This document shows positions 34,324-44,721 of a stretch of DNA of 64,000 nt, piece by piece. Numbering within the stretch: the first letter of the stretch is position 1; every line of letters begins with the position of its first letter. The position numbers were made by a program, and so were the translations under genes. The notes under the pieces are model-generated. The model ran no database searches, was not told the DNA's origin, and saw only the letters and a list, made by a program, of their open reading frames with translations. The stretch spans positions 8,369 to 72,368 of the forward strand of contig CAZOZM010000009.1 in the NCBI GenBank assembly GCA_964584255.1. The letters are read 5' to 3'. The stretch comes from UBA3775 sp964584255 (GTDB taxonomy: Bacteria > Bacillota > Clostridia > Lachnospirales > Lachnospiraceae).

Positions 34324-34599
34324 ATGAATAAAACAGATTTAGTTGCTGCTGTAGCTGCAAAAACAGGTTTAACAAAGGAAGATTCAAAGAAGGCAGTTGA
34401 TGCTTTCGTTGATGCTGTAACAGAAGGCCTTGTAAACGGTGAGAAGGTTGCTCTTGTTGGTTTCGGTACTTTTGAAGTTTCAGAAAGACCTGCAAGAACA
34501 GGACTTAACCCTCAGACAAAAGAAAAGATCGAAATCCCTGCTGCTAAGCTTCCAAAGTTCAAGGCAGGTAAGGGTCTTAAGGAAGTTGTTAACAAGTAA
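34324..34599 (+). CDS. hup: DNA-binding protein HU
   Basis: A 91-residue HU/IHF-fold protein that bends and compacts DNA. It starts MNKTDLVAAVAAKTGLTKED, has VALVGFGTFEVSERPAR in the saddle, NPQTKEKIEIPA in the DNA-binding arm with the intercalating Pro, and ends FKAGKGLKEVVNK. Codons are those of a highly expressed gene. RBS is CAGGAGG. It is monocistronic, between a strong promoter and a strong terminator. In B. subtilis the mazG-like yabN occupies the equivalent space before rqcP. Confidence 0.97.
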   Translation: MNKTDLVAAVAAKTGLTKEDSKKAVDAFVDAVTEGLVNGEKVALVGFGTFEVSERPARTGLNPQTKEKIEIPAAKLPKFKAGKGLKEVVNK

Positions 34600-34634
34600 T
34601 TATAAGCGATGTCTGATGATTAGTGATTGATGGG

Positions 34635-34675
34635 ATGGGTACAAAAAGAGCTTGCTCTTGGAGTACCCATTTTTA
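34635..34675 (+). terminator. Terminator of the HU gene
   Basis: ATGGGTAC and GTACCCAT enclose an inner hairpin AAGAGC-TT-GCTCTT, followed by TTTTTA. Confidence 0.9.
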
Positions 34676-34700
34676 GATATATCGGGAAACGGAGGAAGAT

Positions 34701-34940
34701 ATGAGGTTAGACAAATATCTTAAGGTGTCCAGAATTATAAAGAGACGTACCATAGCCAATGAGGCCTGTGATGCCGGAAGGGTAATGGTGAACGGCAAAA
34801 CGGCAAAGGCCAGCCAGGAAGTTAAGGTCGGTGACGTTATAGAAGTTGTCTTTGGAACGAAGAATGTTAAGGCGGAGGTTATCCGTATAACTGAAACCAG
34901 TAAAAAAGAAGAGGCGAAGGAAATGTTTAAGTACCTTTAA
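34701..34940 (+). CDS. rqcP: S4-domain ribosome-associated quality-control protein RqcP
   Basis: A 79-residue S4 RNA-binding protein (formerly YabO). The S4 motif is MRLDKYLKVSRIIKRRTIANEACDAG (cited from its parts RLDKYLKVSRI and KRRTIANEACDAG) and VMVNGKTAKAS. RqcP works with RqcH on stalled 50S subunits to add C-terminal alanine tails. Size and position before yabP match B. subtilis. RBS is CGGAGGAAG. Confidence 0.92.
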   Translation: MRLDKYLKVSRIIKRRTIANEACDAGRVMVNGKTAKASQEVKVGDVIEVVFGTKNVKAEVIRITETSKKEEAKEMFKYL

Positions 34941-35014
34941 GCCGCCGCAGCCATATTTCGTAAATTTGTCATTTTTTCCGGCTTTAGGAATATAATAAAA
35001 AAAACGGGTCGATT

Positions 35015-35302
35015 ATGGACAAAATGGTGAATGAAACAGATGGCAGGTCAGATATCAGCCTGATAAGCCGCAGGGAAATGACCGTGAGCGGTGTTGCAGA
35101 TGTTAAGGCGTTTGATGACCAGGAGGTTGTAGCCGATACGGTGCAGGGACTTCTGCTGATAAAGGGAAATGAACTTTCGGTAGGTACGCTCTCGACTGAA
35201 AAGGGCATCTTAAAAATCACGGGCAGGATTGATGCTCTGATATACAACAAAAAACAGGGGCAGACACAGAAAAAACCCGTTCTGAAGAGGATTTTCTCAT
35301 GA
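35015..35302 (+). CDS. yabP: Sporulation protein YabP
   Basis: A 95-residue YabP/YqfC-family protein needed for spore cortex and envelope formation. Typical parts are SRREMTVSGVADVKAFDDQEV and LLIKGNELSVGTLSTEKGIL (each within one beta-rich domain). The stop overlaps the yabQ start as ATGA. The 74-base gap upstream contains TTGTCA-19-TATAAT and an ATATT element; I cannot decide between a sigma-A and a sigma-E promoter. Confidence 0.9.
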   Translation: MDKMVNETDGRSDISLISRREMTVSGVADVKAFDDQEVVADTVQGLLLIKGNELSVGTLSTEKGILKITGRIDALIYNKKQGQTQKKPVLKRIFS

Positions 35303-35565
35303 TACTTCTCAGTGCGGCGGCGGGATTTTTTGGTGTAACGGGATATTTGATTTTAAGCGTTATAAGACGTATAATAGGAAGGAACAGTTTTGTCTGTTTC
35401 GTTGAGGACTGCATACTGGCTTTCATATATGCAGTTGCCGCATATTATTTTATGTATCGTGTTGGAGGCGGAACCGTAATCGGATATAATTATGTGTTCC
35501 TTGTCCTTGGAGCATTAATTGCTTACAGGCTTTGGGGGTCCGTTAAATGGCAATCAAAAGAGTAG
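35299..35565 (+). CDS. yabQ: Spore cortex protein YabQ
   Basis: An 88-residue polytopic protein with three hydrophobic segments (about residues 3-22, 37-53 and 62-78). YabQ localises to the outer forespore membrane and is required for cortex synthesis. It is shorter than the B. subtilis protein. The identification rests on topology, the FVEDCILAFIYAVAAYYFMY segment and its place between yabP and divIC, with which it overlaps on both sides. Confidence 0.82.
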   Translation: MILLSAAAGFFGVTGYLILSVIRRIIGRNSFVCFVEDCILAFIYAVAAYYFMYRVGGGTVIGYNYVFLVLGALIAYRLWGSVKWQSKE

Positions 35566-35858
35566 TTAAGAAAAAACGTCCGGCAAGAATGTTGGGAATC
35601 ATTATCCTTCTCATTTGTACGGTCGGCATAAGTTCTTTTTTCTACTATAGGAAAAGGGAACTTCAGGATGAGTATGACAGTCTTGAGGCAGAGAAAAAAA
35701 GGGTTGAAATGCTTATTCAGGAAGAACAGAAGAGAAGCGAAGAAATAGAAGAGTACAAGGCGTATGTCCAGACTAAGAGCTATATTGAAGAAGTAGCGAG
35801 GGATGTTCTGGGTCTGGTATACAAGAATGAGGTTGTTTTTAAGCCGAAAAACCCTTAA
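35547..35858 (+). CDS. divIC: Septum formation protein DivIC/FtsB family
   Basis: A 103-residue bitopic protein: basic N terminus, one membrane helix (about residues 14-31), a coiled coil (about 33-70, RKRELQDEYDSLEAEKKRVE) and a short C-terminal domain SYIEEVARDVLGLVYKNEVVF. This is the DivIC/FtsB layout; the protein acts with FtsL and DivIB to activate septal peptidoglycan synthesis. The start overlaps yabQ by 19 bases. Confidence 0.88.
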   Translation: MAIKRVVKKKRPARMLGIIILLICTVGISSFFYYRKRELQDEYDSLEAEKKRVEMLIQEEQKRSEEIEEYKAYVQTKSYIEEVARDVLGLVYKNEVVFKPKNP

Positions 35859-35974
35859 TTTGCAATATTAGGGAAGTTTCTGCGGAAAGATTAATGCGAG
35901 GGTTCTGTTTTGTGACAAAAAAAGTGAGTTTCTTCTGATAAAATCGGATTCAGATTTTTATCATGGAGGCTTAT

Positions 35975-37156
35975 ATGGCAGGTGTTGCAAGGTTACTAAG
36001 GCAGGCTGACAGCAGTGTTAATTTTGAAAACAGTCTTTTGGGCGAGAGATTAAGAAAACTGTCCGAGGCGATGGTCTATATTGCTGAGGGATACAGGAAA
36101 AGGAGCACGATTCCGGAGGAGGTTCCGGGAGGCAGTGATGAAGCGTGGAGCGGTCTTGTCCGTGATGCAAGAGAACTTCTTGCAGGGCAGTATATGGAAC
36201 TTGCCGGGATGGTGAGGGAGATTACGGCAACGGCAGCGGTAAGATCCGGAGATGCACGGGAAAAATACATAAGAGAGCTGTTGTCGCGAAAGTATCTGAA
36301 GATAAAAGAGATTTCTCTTCTTGAAACCGGAAGTTCCGGGTTTGAGCTTCATGTGATAGCACGTGCTTTAAGACAGCAGCTTTTAATTGATGAAATTGCC
36401 GCATATATTTCGGCCGAAACGGATATGTGTTTTGTGCCGAAGGAAGGCACGAGGAGAACCATAGGTAATGATTATGGCTATTTCGTTTTCCGACAGAAAG
36501 AGAAGTATGCCCTTGTGACCGGAGCGGTCAGGGCGGCGAAGAATGCCGGAGAACCATCGGGCGATAATTATTCCGTAATAGCTCCGGGATATGGAGAGGC
36601 GGCAATCATATTGAGTGACGGCATGGGTTCGGGTCATCGGGCGTGTCGGGAGAGCAGCGAAGTTGTTGAACTTATAGAAAGGTTTCTGCGATGCGGTTTC
36701 AGAAGTGAGGGGATTGTTTCGCTTATCAGCTCCGTACTGATGCTCGGAACGGAAGCGGGTTCTTATTCAACGCTTGACATGTGCCTGGTTAATTTGTTTA
36801 AGGGCGAATTAAGGGCGGTGAAATCGGGGGCTTCGCTTACTTTTATAAAGCATGAGGATTGGGTCGAGACAATTTCGGCATCAGGTCTTCCGCTGGGAAT
36901 TCTTTCGGATATAAAGCCGGAGGTAACCACAAAAAAGCTTTATCATGGTGATACGATTGTGGTTTTGAGTGACGGTGTTTTGGATGGGATACCGGTGGAG
37001 GAAAAAGAGAAGCTTCTTCAGGATATGATAAGAGAGCTTCCGGATCAGGAACCGAAGGAACTGGCATCATCGGTTCTGATGTCATCGCTAAGGAGAAATT
37101 TTTATGAGCCTATGGATGACATGACGGTGGTGGCAGGCAGGCTATGCAGAATATAA
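35975..37156 (+). CDS. spoIIE: SpoIIE-type PP2C phosphatase without the membrane domain
   Basis: SpoIIE dephosphorylates SpoIIAA to release sigma-F in the forespore. The 393-residue product has a linker/regulatory region (about 1-165) and a PPM/PP2C domain (about 170-390) with metal-binding motifs SGDNYS, LSDGMGSG, VVLSDGVLDG and MDDMTVV. B. subtilis SpoIIE is about 830 residues with ten N-terminal membrane helices; none is present here and no upstream frame could supply them. ATG 35975 follows GGAGG by 5 bases and is preferred over ATG 35963. The position between divIC and tilS matches spoIIE. A possible promoter is GTGACA...TGATAAAAT. Confidence 0.85.
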   Translation: MAGVARLLRQADSSVNFENSLLGERLRKLSEAMVYIAEGYRKRSTIPEEVPGGSDEAWSGLVRDARELLAGQYMELAGMVREITATAAVRSGDAREKYIRELLSRKYLKIKEISLLETGSSGFELHVIARALRQQLLIDEIAAYISAETDMCFVPKEGTRRTIGNDYGYFVFRQKEKYALVTGAVRAAKNAGEPSGDNYSVIAPGYGEAAIILSDGMGSGHRACRESSEVVELIERFLRCGFRSEGIVSLISSVLMLGTEAGSYSTLDMCLVNLFKGELRAVKSGASLTFIKHEDWVETISASGLPLGILSDIKPEVTTKKLYHGDTIVVLSDGVLDGIPVEEKEKLLQDMIRELPDQEPKELASSVLMSSLRRNFYEPMDDMTVVAGRLCRI

Positions 37157-37172
37157 GGTGAGGATAAACTGT

Positions 37173-38624
37173 ATGTCCGGTACAGAAGATAACAAATTAA
37201 ATGCAGTAAGAGGTACGGATACATTCAGTACCGTTAAGGATTTTTGCATTCGCAGAAAAATGTTTGAGACCGTCGGAGATATTGTTGTGGGAGTAAGCGG
37301 CGGAGCAGATTCGGTGAGCCTTCTTCTTCTTCTTAAACGATTAACGGAAGGAGATAACAGAAAGCTTTATGCTGTTCATGTGAATCATGGAATTCGCGGG
37401 GATGAGGCTTTCAGGGATGAGGAGTTTTGCCGCAGACTGTGTAATCGGGAGAAAATTCCGTTTTTTGTCTTTCACGAGAATATTCCGGAGCTTGTAAGAC
37501 AGACCGGTATGAGTGAGGAGGAGGCCGGGCGGCGTGTAAGATATGCCCGCTTTACGGAAATCTGCCATAAATACGGTGCGGGCGGCATTGCGGTTGCACA
37601 CAACAGTGATGACCAGACGGAAACAATACTTTTTAACATAGTAAGAGGTTGTGGGCTGACAGGACTTGCAGGCATGAAGCCGGTTTCGGTCTGTCAGGAG
37701 GACGAGTCGTTGAAGATAATACGGCCTCTGCTTGAAACGTCCAGAGCCGAAATTGAAAACTATCTGAGAGAGGTCGGACAGGACTGGTGTCAGGACAGTA
37801 CCAATGAAGAACTTGAGTACACCAGAAATATAGTGAGACACAGGGTTATCCCGGAGTTGAGGAAGCTTAGTGCAAAAGCTCCGGAACATGTCAGGTCGCT
37901 TGGACGTGAGGCGGCGAGAGCTGATGATTTTGCGGAAGAAGCGGTGGAGCAGCTTTTTGAACGTCTCTATTCGGAGGGGATTCTTTTTACGGACGAGCTT
38001 TCCGAAAAGCATGATTATCTTATCCGAAGGCTGATTTACAGATATATTTGCATCGTAACCGGCAAAAAAAAGGACATAACACAGTCACATGTTGAAAATG
38101 TGTGCGGATTATTGGAAAATACCGTTGGCAAAATGGTTTGTTTGCCGTATGATATAGATATCGTTCGTGAATACGGATGTATAAAGGCTTACAAAAGAGG
38201 CATAGAATATACGGAGCCCGAGGAACAAAGCGTATCCGTGGGCAGTCCGCTTAATGCAGAGATAAGTCCCGGTGTGTATGTCAGGGCTTGTTTTGAAGAT
38301 TATGATTCGTCAGCGGATGTTCCGCAATCGGAAAATGAGGTCTGGTTGGATGCGTCGGTGACAGGCGAGCGGCTGGTTCTCAGAAAGCGCCGTGACGGAG
38401 ATTATTTTTGTGCGTATCCTGATGGGCGGAGAAAGTCGGTGGGAAGGTTATTTATTGATTCCCGGATTCCTGCTGCGGCAAGGGACTCTCATCTTGTATT
38501 GGCATCGGGTTCCAGATGCTTTCTCATAGGAAACCTGAGGCATGATGAGGCGGCACGCGTTGATGGCAACACCGTAAGAATACTAAAGGTCAGATTTGAA
38601 TGCCGAAAAAATCAATTCGGTTAA
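37173..38624 (+). CDS. tilS: tRNA(Ile) lysidine synthetase TilS
   Basis: TilS uses ATP and lysine to modify C34 of the tRNA-Ile(CAU) anticodon so that it reads AUA. The 483-residue protein has the N-type PP-loop VGVSGGADSVSLL (about residues 35-47), HVNHGIRGDEAF, and HNSDDQTETILFNIVRG, then the central TilS and C-terminal substrate-binding domains (LRKRRDGDYF). ATG 37173 follows GGTGAGG; the earlier GTG 37158 overlaps that RBS. It lies 16 bases after spoIIE and 10 before hpt, the conserved order. Confidence 0.94.
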   Translation: MSGTEDNKLNAVRGTDTFSTVKDFCIRRKMFETVGDIVVGVSGGADSVSLLLLLKRLTEGDNRKLYAVHVNHGIRGDEAFRDEEFCRRLCNREKIPFFVFHENIPELVRQTGMSEEEAGRRVRYARFTEICHKYGAGGIAVAHNSDDQTETILFNIVRGCGLTGLAGMKPVSVCQEDESLKIIRPLLETSRAEIENYLREVGQDWCQDSTNEELEYTRNIVRHRVIPELRKLSAKAPEHVRSLGREAARADDFAEEAVEQLFERLYSEGILFTDELSEKHDYLIRRLIYRYICIVTGKKKDITQSHVENVCGLLENTVGKMVCLPYDIDIVREYGCIKAYKRGIEYTEPEEQSVSVGSPLNAEISPGVYVRACFEDYDSSADVPQSENEVWLDASVTGERLVLRKRRDGDYFCAYPDGRRKSVGRLFIDSRIPAAARDSHLVLASGSRCFLIGNLRHDEAARVDGNTVRILKVRFECRKNQFG

Positions 38625-38634
38625 TGGAGGAACT

Positions 38635-39159
38635 ATGGATAATATCAGAGTAATGTATACGGAAGAAAATGTAGAAAAACGTGTAAGGGAAATTGCGGCA
38701 CAGATAAGCAGAGATTTTGAGGGGCAGGAGATTCATTTAATCTGCATTCTCAAGGGAAGCATTTTCTTTACGGCGGAGCTGGCAAAGAGAATTACGCTCC
38801 CTGTCACGCTTGATTTTATGTCGGTTTCAAGCTATGGAGCGGGAACTGAAAGTACCGGAAGAATCAAGATTATCAAGGACCTTGATGAAAATATCGCTGA
38901 CAAGAATGTTATAGTTGTCGAGGATATTATAGATTCAGGAAGAACACTTTCTTTCCTCATGGATATGCTCCTGGCAAGGAAGCCAAAAACACTCAGCCTT
39001 TGTACACTTTTAAATAAGCCGGACAGACGTGTGGTAGATGTTAAGGTTGATTATGTGGGATATGATATTCCGGACGAATTTGTAGTTGGTTATGGTATGG
39101 ATTATGATCAGAAGTATCGTGCACTCCCATATATCGGAGTGGTTGAAACAGAAGCTTAG
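38635..39159 (+). CDS. hpt: Hypoxanthine phosphoribosyltransferase
   Basis: Hpt salvages hypoxanthine and guanine with PRPP. The 174-residue length is typical. Motifs are ICILKGSIFFTAELA (loop I region), VVEDIIDSGRTLSFL (PRPP loop, about residues 97-111), and GYGMDYDQKYRALPYIGV near the C terminus. ATG 38635 has GGAGG 4 bases upstream; a TTG at 38596 lies inside tilS and is rejected. It is in the conserved tilS-hpt-ftsH order. Confidence 0.95.
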   Translation: MDNIRVMYTEENVEKRVREIAAQISRDFEGQEIHLICILKGSIFFTAELAKRITLPVTLDFMSVSSYGAGTESTGRIKIIKDLDENIADKNVIVVEDIIDSGRTLSFLMDMLLARKPKTLSLCTLLNKPDRRVVDVKVDYVGYDIPDEFVVGYGMDYDQKYRALPYIGVVETEA

Positions 39160-39171
39160 GAGGAAGAGTAT

Positions 39172-41022
<1,851 letters not shown>

Positions 41023-41030
41023 AATTTACA

Positions 41031-41081
41031 GAAAGCCATTCTTGTGTTGTAAAAATGCACAAAAAAGAATGGCTTTCTTTG
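41031..41081 (+). terminator. Terminator after ftsH
   Basis: GAAAGCCATTCTT pairs perfectly with AAGAATGGCTTTC across a 21-base loop, followed by TTTGTG. Confidence 0.85.
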
Positions 41082-41192
41082 TGTATGTTTGTGCACACGT
41101 TAGTTGGGTTACATGATATACTTCACATCGTAAACCCCAATACATTATATAGTTTTTGCTACACCCCATAAGTAACAAAAATACCTTCTCCG

Positions 41193-41237
41193 AAAGAGGA
41201 CAGTTCCCCCCAATGTACTGTCCTCTTTTATTTTTTT
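41193..41237 (+). terminator. Strong terminator with no gene directly upstream
   Basis: AAAGAGGACAGT pairs over 12 bp with ACTGTCCTCTTT and is followed by a long T-run (TTTTATTTTTTT). It lies 116 bases after the ftsH terminator, so it may end a small RNA starting around 41110-41160 (possible box TTCACA-18-TATATA) or be a second ftsH terminator. Confidence 0.8.
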
Positions 41238-41748
41238 GCTTTTTTAAGTATACTACAGTGAGTATGGTATTCTACTTGGTCGTACGTGAAGCTTTTGCCT
41301 ATAAATAACCTATAAAGAACTCTGAAAATATGTTATAATAGGAGCAAAAAGGGCATGGAAAGGAAAAAACAAATGAGTCAAAAAGAAGTTGTGTTTTTAG
41401 TGCTTGAATATCTTTCAATATGAAAACAAAGAGTAGTTCATACAAGGAAAATTATGGTTATGTATGCAAAAAGTAAGTAATATTTATCATTTGGAGAATA
41501 GTCGATGTGATAAATAAAATTATATTGACCGGATAATGGGTTGGTGGTAATATAAATTCAATAAATAACTTATGGGATTTGATGATAAAAGGTGCGGAAA
41601 ACCTTGTTAAACAGCTACGGTATTTGTATCGACAAACCATTGCAAGACAGATAGAAGTCGAACAAGGTGTCGGGTTGCGGCGGGACAGTGCATAAATTAC
41701 GAAAATACATTATTAAGAACGTGTTATACATATAGAGAGGAGTAACGA
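41238..41748 (+). other. Degenerate intergenic stretch
   Basis: 511 bases with no convincing gene. A TGTTATAAT extended -10 lies near 41331. Two tiny frames are visible: ATG 41355 (22 codons, MERKKQMSQKEVVFL...) and ATG 41582 (37 codons, MIKGAENLVKQLRYL...), neither with a family I know. The area looks like decayed coding sequence leading into the broken permeases. Confidence 0.5.
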
Positions 41749-41877
41749 ATGACAAGCAGAAAAATAGGATTAACCGTAATGGCGGCAGTAGTAACTGCAA
41801 TGTTCGGGAGTATGGCATATGCAGCTACAAAGTCTGGCATATACACAAACACAAAAAAACAAACTATTCTACAGTAA
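41749..41877 (+). CDS. Small secreted peptide
   Basis: A 42-residue frame with a textbook signal peptide: basic MTSRKIG, hydrophobic LTVMAAVVTAMF, and a SMAYA-ATK cleavage site, leaving about 17 residues. AGAGAGGAG precedes the ATG, with TGTTATACA upstream as a possible extended -10. It ends 22 bases before a two-permease cassette. A bacteriocin-like peptide with dedicated transporters is one reading; a truncated larger secreted protein is another. It is too short to decide. Confidence 0.5.
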   Translation: MTSRKIGLTVMAAVVTAMFGSMAYAATKSGIYTNTKKQTILQ

Positions 41878-41899
41878 TAATACATTCTAGGAGTTTAAT

Positions 41900-43105
41900 A
41901 TGATATACATGGGCTTTAACAATGCATTAAAAAATTGGAAGAAAATAGTAATTGCTGCAGTGGAATTGGCGGCTTTTTTGGTTATAATGATAGTAGCTAT
42001 AAGTATGTATTACAAACAAAGTGAGATGTACAGACCTTATAAGAAATTGCTGGAATCAAAAGGGGTGCAGTTCTGTACAATAGCTCGTACTTATAGTATC
42101 TTTGGTGACGGAGAAAGCAATTTATCATCGCTTACAGAAGGTTTAAATGAAGTTGATGAGATGATTTACTCGATAATCCGACAGGTGAGGATTGACGGAG
42201 TTTATGATGGCTACGTAGTCGGATTGGATAGCATGATGTCTGAATATGAACCGGAGATGGCTGAAGGGGTTTGGATTAATGATGCAGAAGAAAGAGACTG
42301 TATTAATGTGGCTGTTACGGAGAATCCCAGTGGAGTAAAATGAGGAGAGTACATTGATCTGGTTGTTGTTGGGGAGAATGTTACAAGTGTTAAAGCTTAT
42401 GTTTGTGGAATTGTAAAGAATGGCACCAAGGTTTTTGATGGCAGAAATGGTGTAACAGAAGCTACCATAGATGATTTGCATGTAACATATGATTCTTCGA
42501 CTAATTTAGATGATGAGTACTGGGCAAAGATTTTTGTGGATAAGGCTGAGTATGAGCAGGTTTTTGATAAAGCTTTAGTATGTAGTTCCATGTTCATAAA
42601 ATACAATGATGACATAACAGCTGAAGAGGAATTGGCTAATGAGGAGTATCTGGCACAGAGTGGAATGGTCAACAGATTTGAAGATATAAAAGAAAACAGT
42701 GAGTCGAAAATAAAAGACGATTTGATGAGTGTTATCCCGGTTTTGATTGGTATGCTTTTTTTTACATCAATCTGTTTTGCGGCTTCCAGTGCAATAAGTA
42801 CAATGAATGAGCTTGAAACATATGCAATACTATTTGTGACGGGCATGAAGTGGACCGGTGTAGTTGTTATTAAGCTGGTTGAAGGGCTGGTTACCGGTGC
42901 GTTGGGAATTTCAATCTTTTTTACATTGTCCAATATATTAACAGGCAGCCGGTTGAGAAATGTGGTTGAATATGAATTTTATCCGATTGAAATTTTGGCA
43001 GTAGCGGGAGTAGTTGCATATTTTCTGGTTATACAGATATTAATTCCATATGTATGTACAAAGAAAAAAAGGTGCGTTGATATACTCAGGGAGGTGAAAA
43101 TATGA
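41900..43105 (+). pseudogene. FtsX-like ABC permease gene with one in-frame TGA
   Basis: The frame from ATG 41900 (RBS AGGAG) is open for 147 codons, hits TGA at 42341-42343 (GVK-stop-GEYIDLVVV), and then continues in the same frame for 253 more codons to 43105. Read through, it is a 401-codon permease: one N-terminal membrane helix (about residues 15-35), an extracellular domain, and three C-terminal helices (VIPVLIGMLFFTSICFAASS onward), the FtsX/MacB layout. It overlaps the next permease by ATGA. Apart from the one stop it is intact, so the damage is recent or is a sequence error. No ATPase gene is adjacent. Confidence 0.75.
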
Positions 43106-44304
43106 TATCCGGAAAAAATCTGCGTAATTTTTTGCGTTCACATCCTTTGATTTTCATTTCGATTTCAGTTGCTCAGATTGTTGCTGTTATAGTACTGATG
43201 TTTTCTTATGGGATTTTTATAAACAGCAAATAGGAAATCAATGCTTCCCGTTATGAGGGACAGAAGTATTCAGTTGAGTTTAATGTCAATGAAAATGCGA
43301 ATCCTGAGAATGTAGCAAAACTTAAGGAGGCATTGCCGGAAATACTTAACAATTATCCGGATCTGATTGAGAAATGTCAGGTTGAATCCATCATACTATG
43401 TGAGGATGAAGACGGGAATTATAATTATAACAGTCTGTCGGACAATATTTACTTTAAAACGTCTTTTACGGTTGAGGATGGAAAGTATAAAAATCTGGAA
43501 ATTATACCGGAAAATTATTTGGAAGGCAGAAAGCTTAGCGACGATGATGAAAACGGAGATCAGCCTGTGTGTGTTGTTACCAGGTCAGTGGCTGAGAAAA
43601 CCGGAGATAAGGTCAAAATAGGAAATGTCGATTATGAAGTCGTAGGAGTTGAAACTTTTGGGTCGGATGGAGAGTATAAAACGTACGATTATATTAAAAT
43701 GTTGGAATATTTTAAGTACGAAAAGGCTTTGCTGGTTCCGTTCAGGCATATTCCTGAAAATTCCACACTGATGAGTGTTGAAATTTTGTTCAACAGAGTT
43801 ATCACGGTATCGGAGTATAAATATATAAACGGAATCCTTGGAGAAGCCTTTGGTGGTGACATTCTGAGTCTGCCGGAGGGACATCGTATTGATTACGATG
43901 AAGAAAAGGTATTTCAGTCAATGATTTTCATTGTACTTATCCTGGGGTGTCTGGCGGCACACAGCATGGTGGGTGTTTATTCATATGTTTTAAAGAAAAG
44001 GGAAAAGCAAACGGGAATTTTCCTTGTGTGTGGAGCAAGAAAAACGGACATAGTCAAGGCCTATGTCCTGGAGATGTCAGTGCAGCTTATGTTTTTTTCC
44101 TGCATAGGATATTTTTTGTTTCAAAACCTGTTGAGAAGGAAGTTGGACGTTCGATACAAATGGTTTTATAGTATTTTTGTTGAGGAAATAGGTGACTGCA
44201 TAAAGCTTCTTGCAATTTTTCTTACAATTGTAATATGCATTACATCTGTAAATATAATCTGGATAGTTAAAAAGAGTCCTATCAGTATAATAAAAAAGAA
44301 TTGA
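43102..44304 (+). pseudogene. Second FtsX-like ABC permease gene with one in-frame TAG
   Basis: From ATG 43102 the frame encodes a helix-rich N terminus (MISGKNLRNFLRSHPLIF) for 43 codons, stops at TAG 43231-43233 (INSK-stop-EINASRY), then stays open to 44304. Restored, it is a 400-codon FtsX-type permease with an extracellular domain and three C-terminal helices (SMIFIVLILGCLAAHSMVGV onward). The length matches the preceding permease, and the ATGA overlap shows that they were a coupled heterodimeric pair. CAG to TAG is a plausible single mutation. The downstream fragment lacks a good start of its own, so the gene is probably inactive. Confidence 0.75.
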
Positions 44305-44362
44305 TTGTCTCAGAGCAGGTTTTCACGGCAGAGGACCGGTTTCTGATAATGAAGTAAAAATT

Positions 44363-44402
44363 AAGGGCATGAACAGTATTCTCGCTGTTTATGCCCTTTT
44401 TG
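44363..44402 (+). terminator. Terminator after the permease pair
   Basis: AAGGGCAT-ga-ACAG pairs with CTGT-tt-ATGCCCTT, followed by TTTTTG. Confidence 0.85.
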
Positions 44403-44473
44403 AAAGTTTGGTGCGGGGCTTTGATGTTGATGTAGAGCTCTTTGTTTTAGCGGCGAGGATATAAGGTAACTCT

Positions 44474-44572
44474 TGTAAATTAATATTGCTTTAGACAGCT
44501 TTGAAGAGAGACGTTTGCAGCTTTCTTCAAATTCATGTAAATTAATATTGCTTTAGATTGTTTTGAAGAGAG
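44474..44572. repeat. 37-bp direct repeat upstream of the GH13 gene
   Basis: Units 44474-44510 and 44536-44572 match at 34 of 37 positions (TGTAAATTAATATTGCTTTA ... TTTGAAGAGAG), period 62. Between them TTTGAAGAGAG and CTTTCTTCAAA can form a hairpin (44500-44530). The spacing of about six helical turns and the location just before a promoter suit paired regulator-binding sites. Confidence 0.7.
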
Positions 44573-44611
44573 GTTTCTTTTAATCAGATAAGTTCACATC
44601 GCGAATGCGGA

Positions 44612-44640
44612 TTGCAAATAAGACGGGCTTGTTATATAAT
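44612..44640 (+). promoter_or_regulatory. Promoter of the GH13 gene
   Basis: TTGCAA, 17 bases, perfect TATAAT. A small hairpin GGGTA-AAAA-TACCC follows at about 44653 in the leader. Confidence 0.75.
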
Positions 44641-44721
44641 TAATTGCATATTGGGTAAAAATACCCTTTTGCTGTGAAGCATCTAAAACAGGGTCTTACG
44701 ATCCGGCTAAAAAGGACTTGT

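Noticed and set aside
41749..41877. Lactococcin 972-type bacteriocin
   Set aside because: The signal peptide fits, but the mature part is far too short and lacks the family's Trp/Tyr/His pattern.
42341..42343. TGA read as selenocysteine in the first broken permease
   Set aside because: The neighbouring gene has a TAG instead, the family is not a selenoprotein family and no SECIS-like hairpin is evident.
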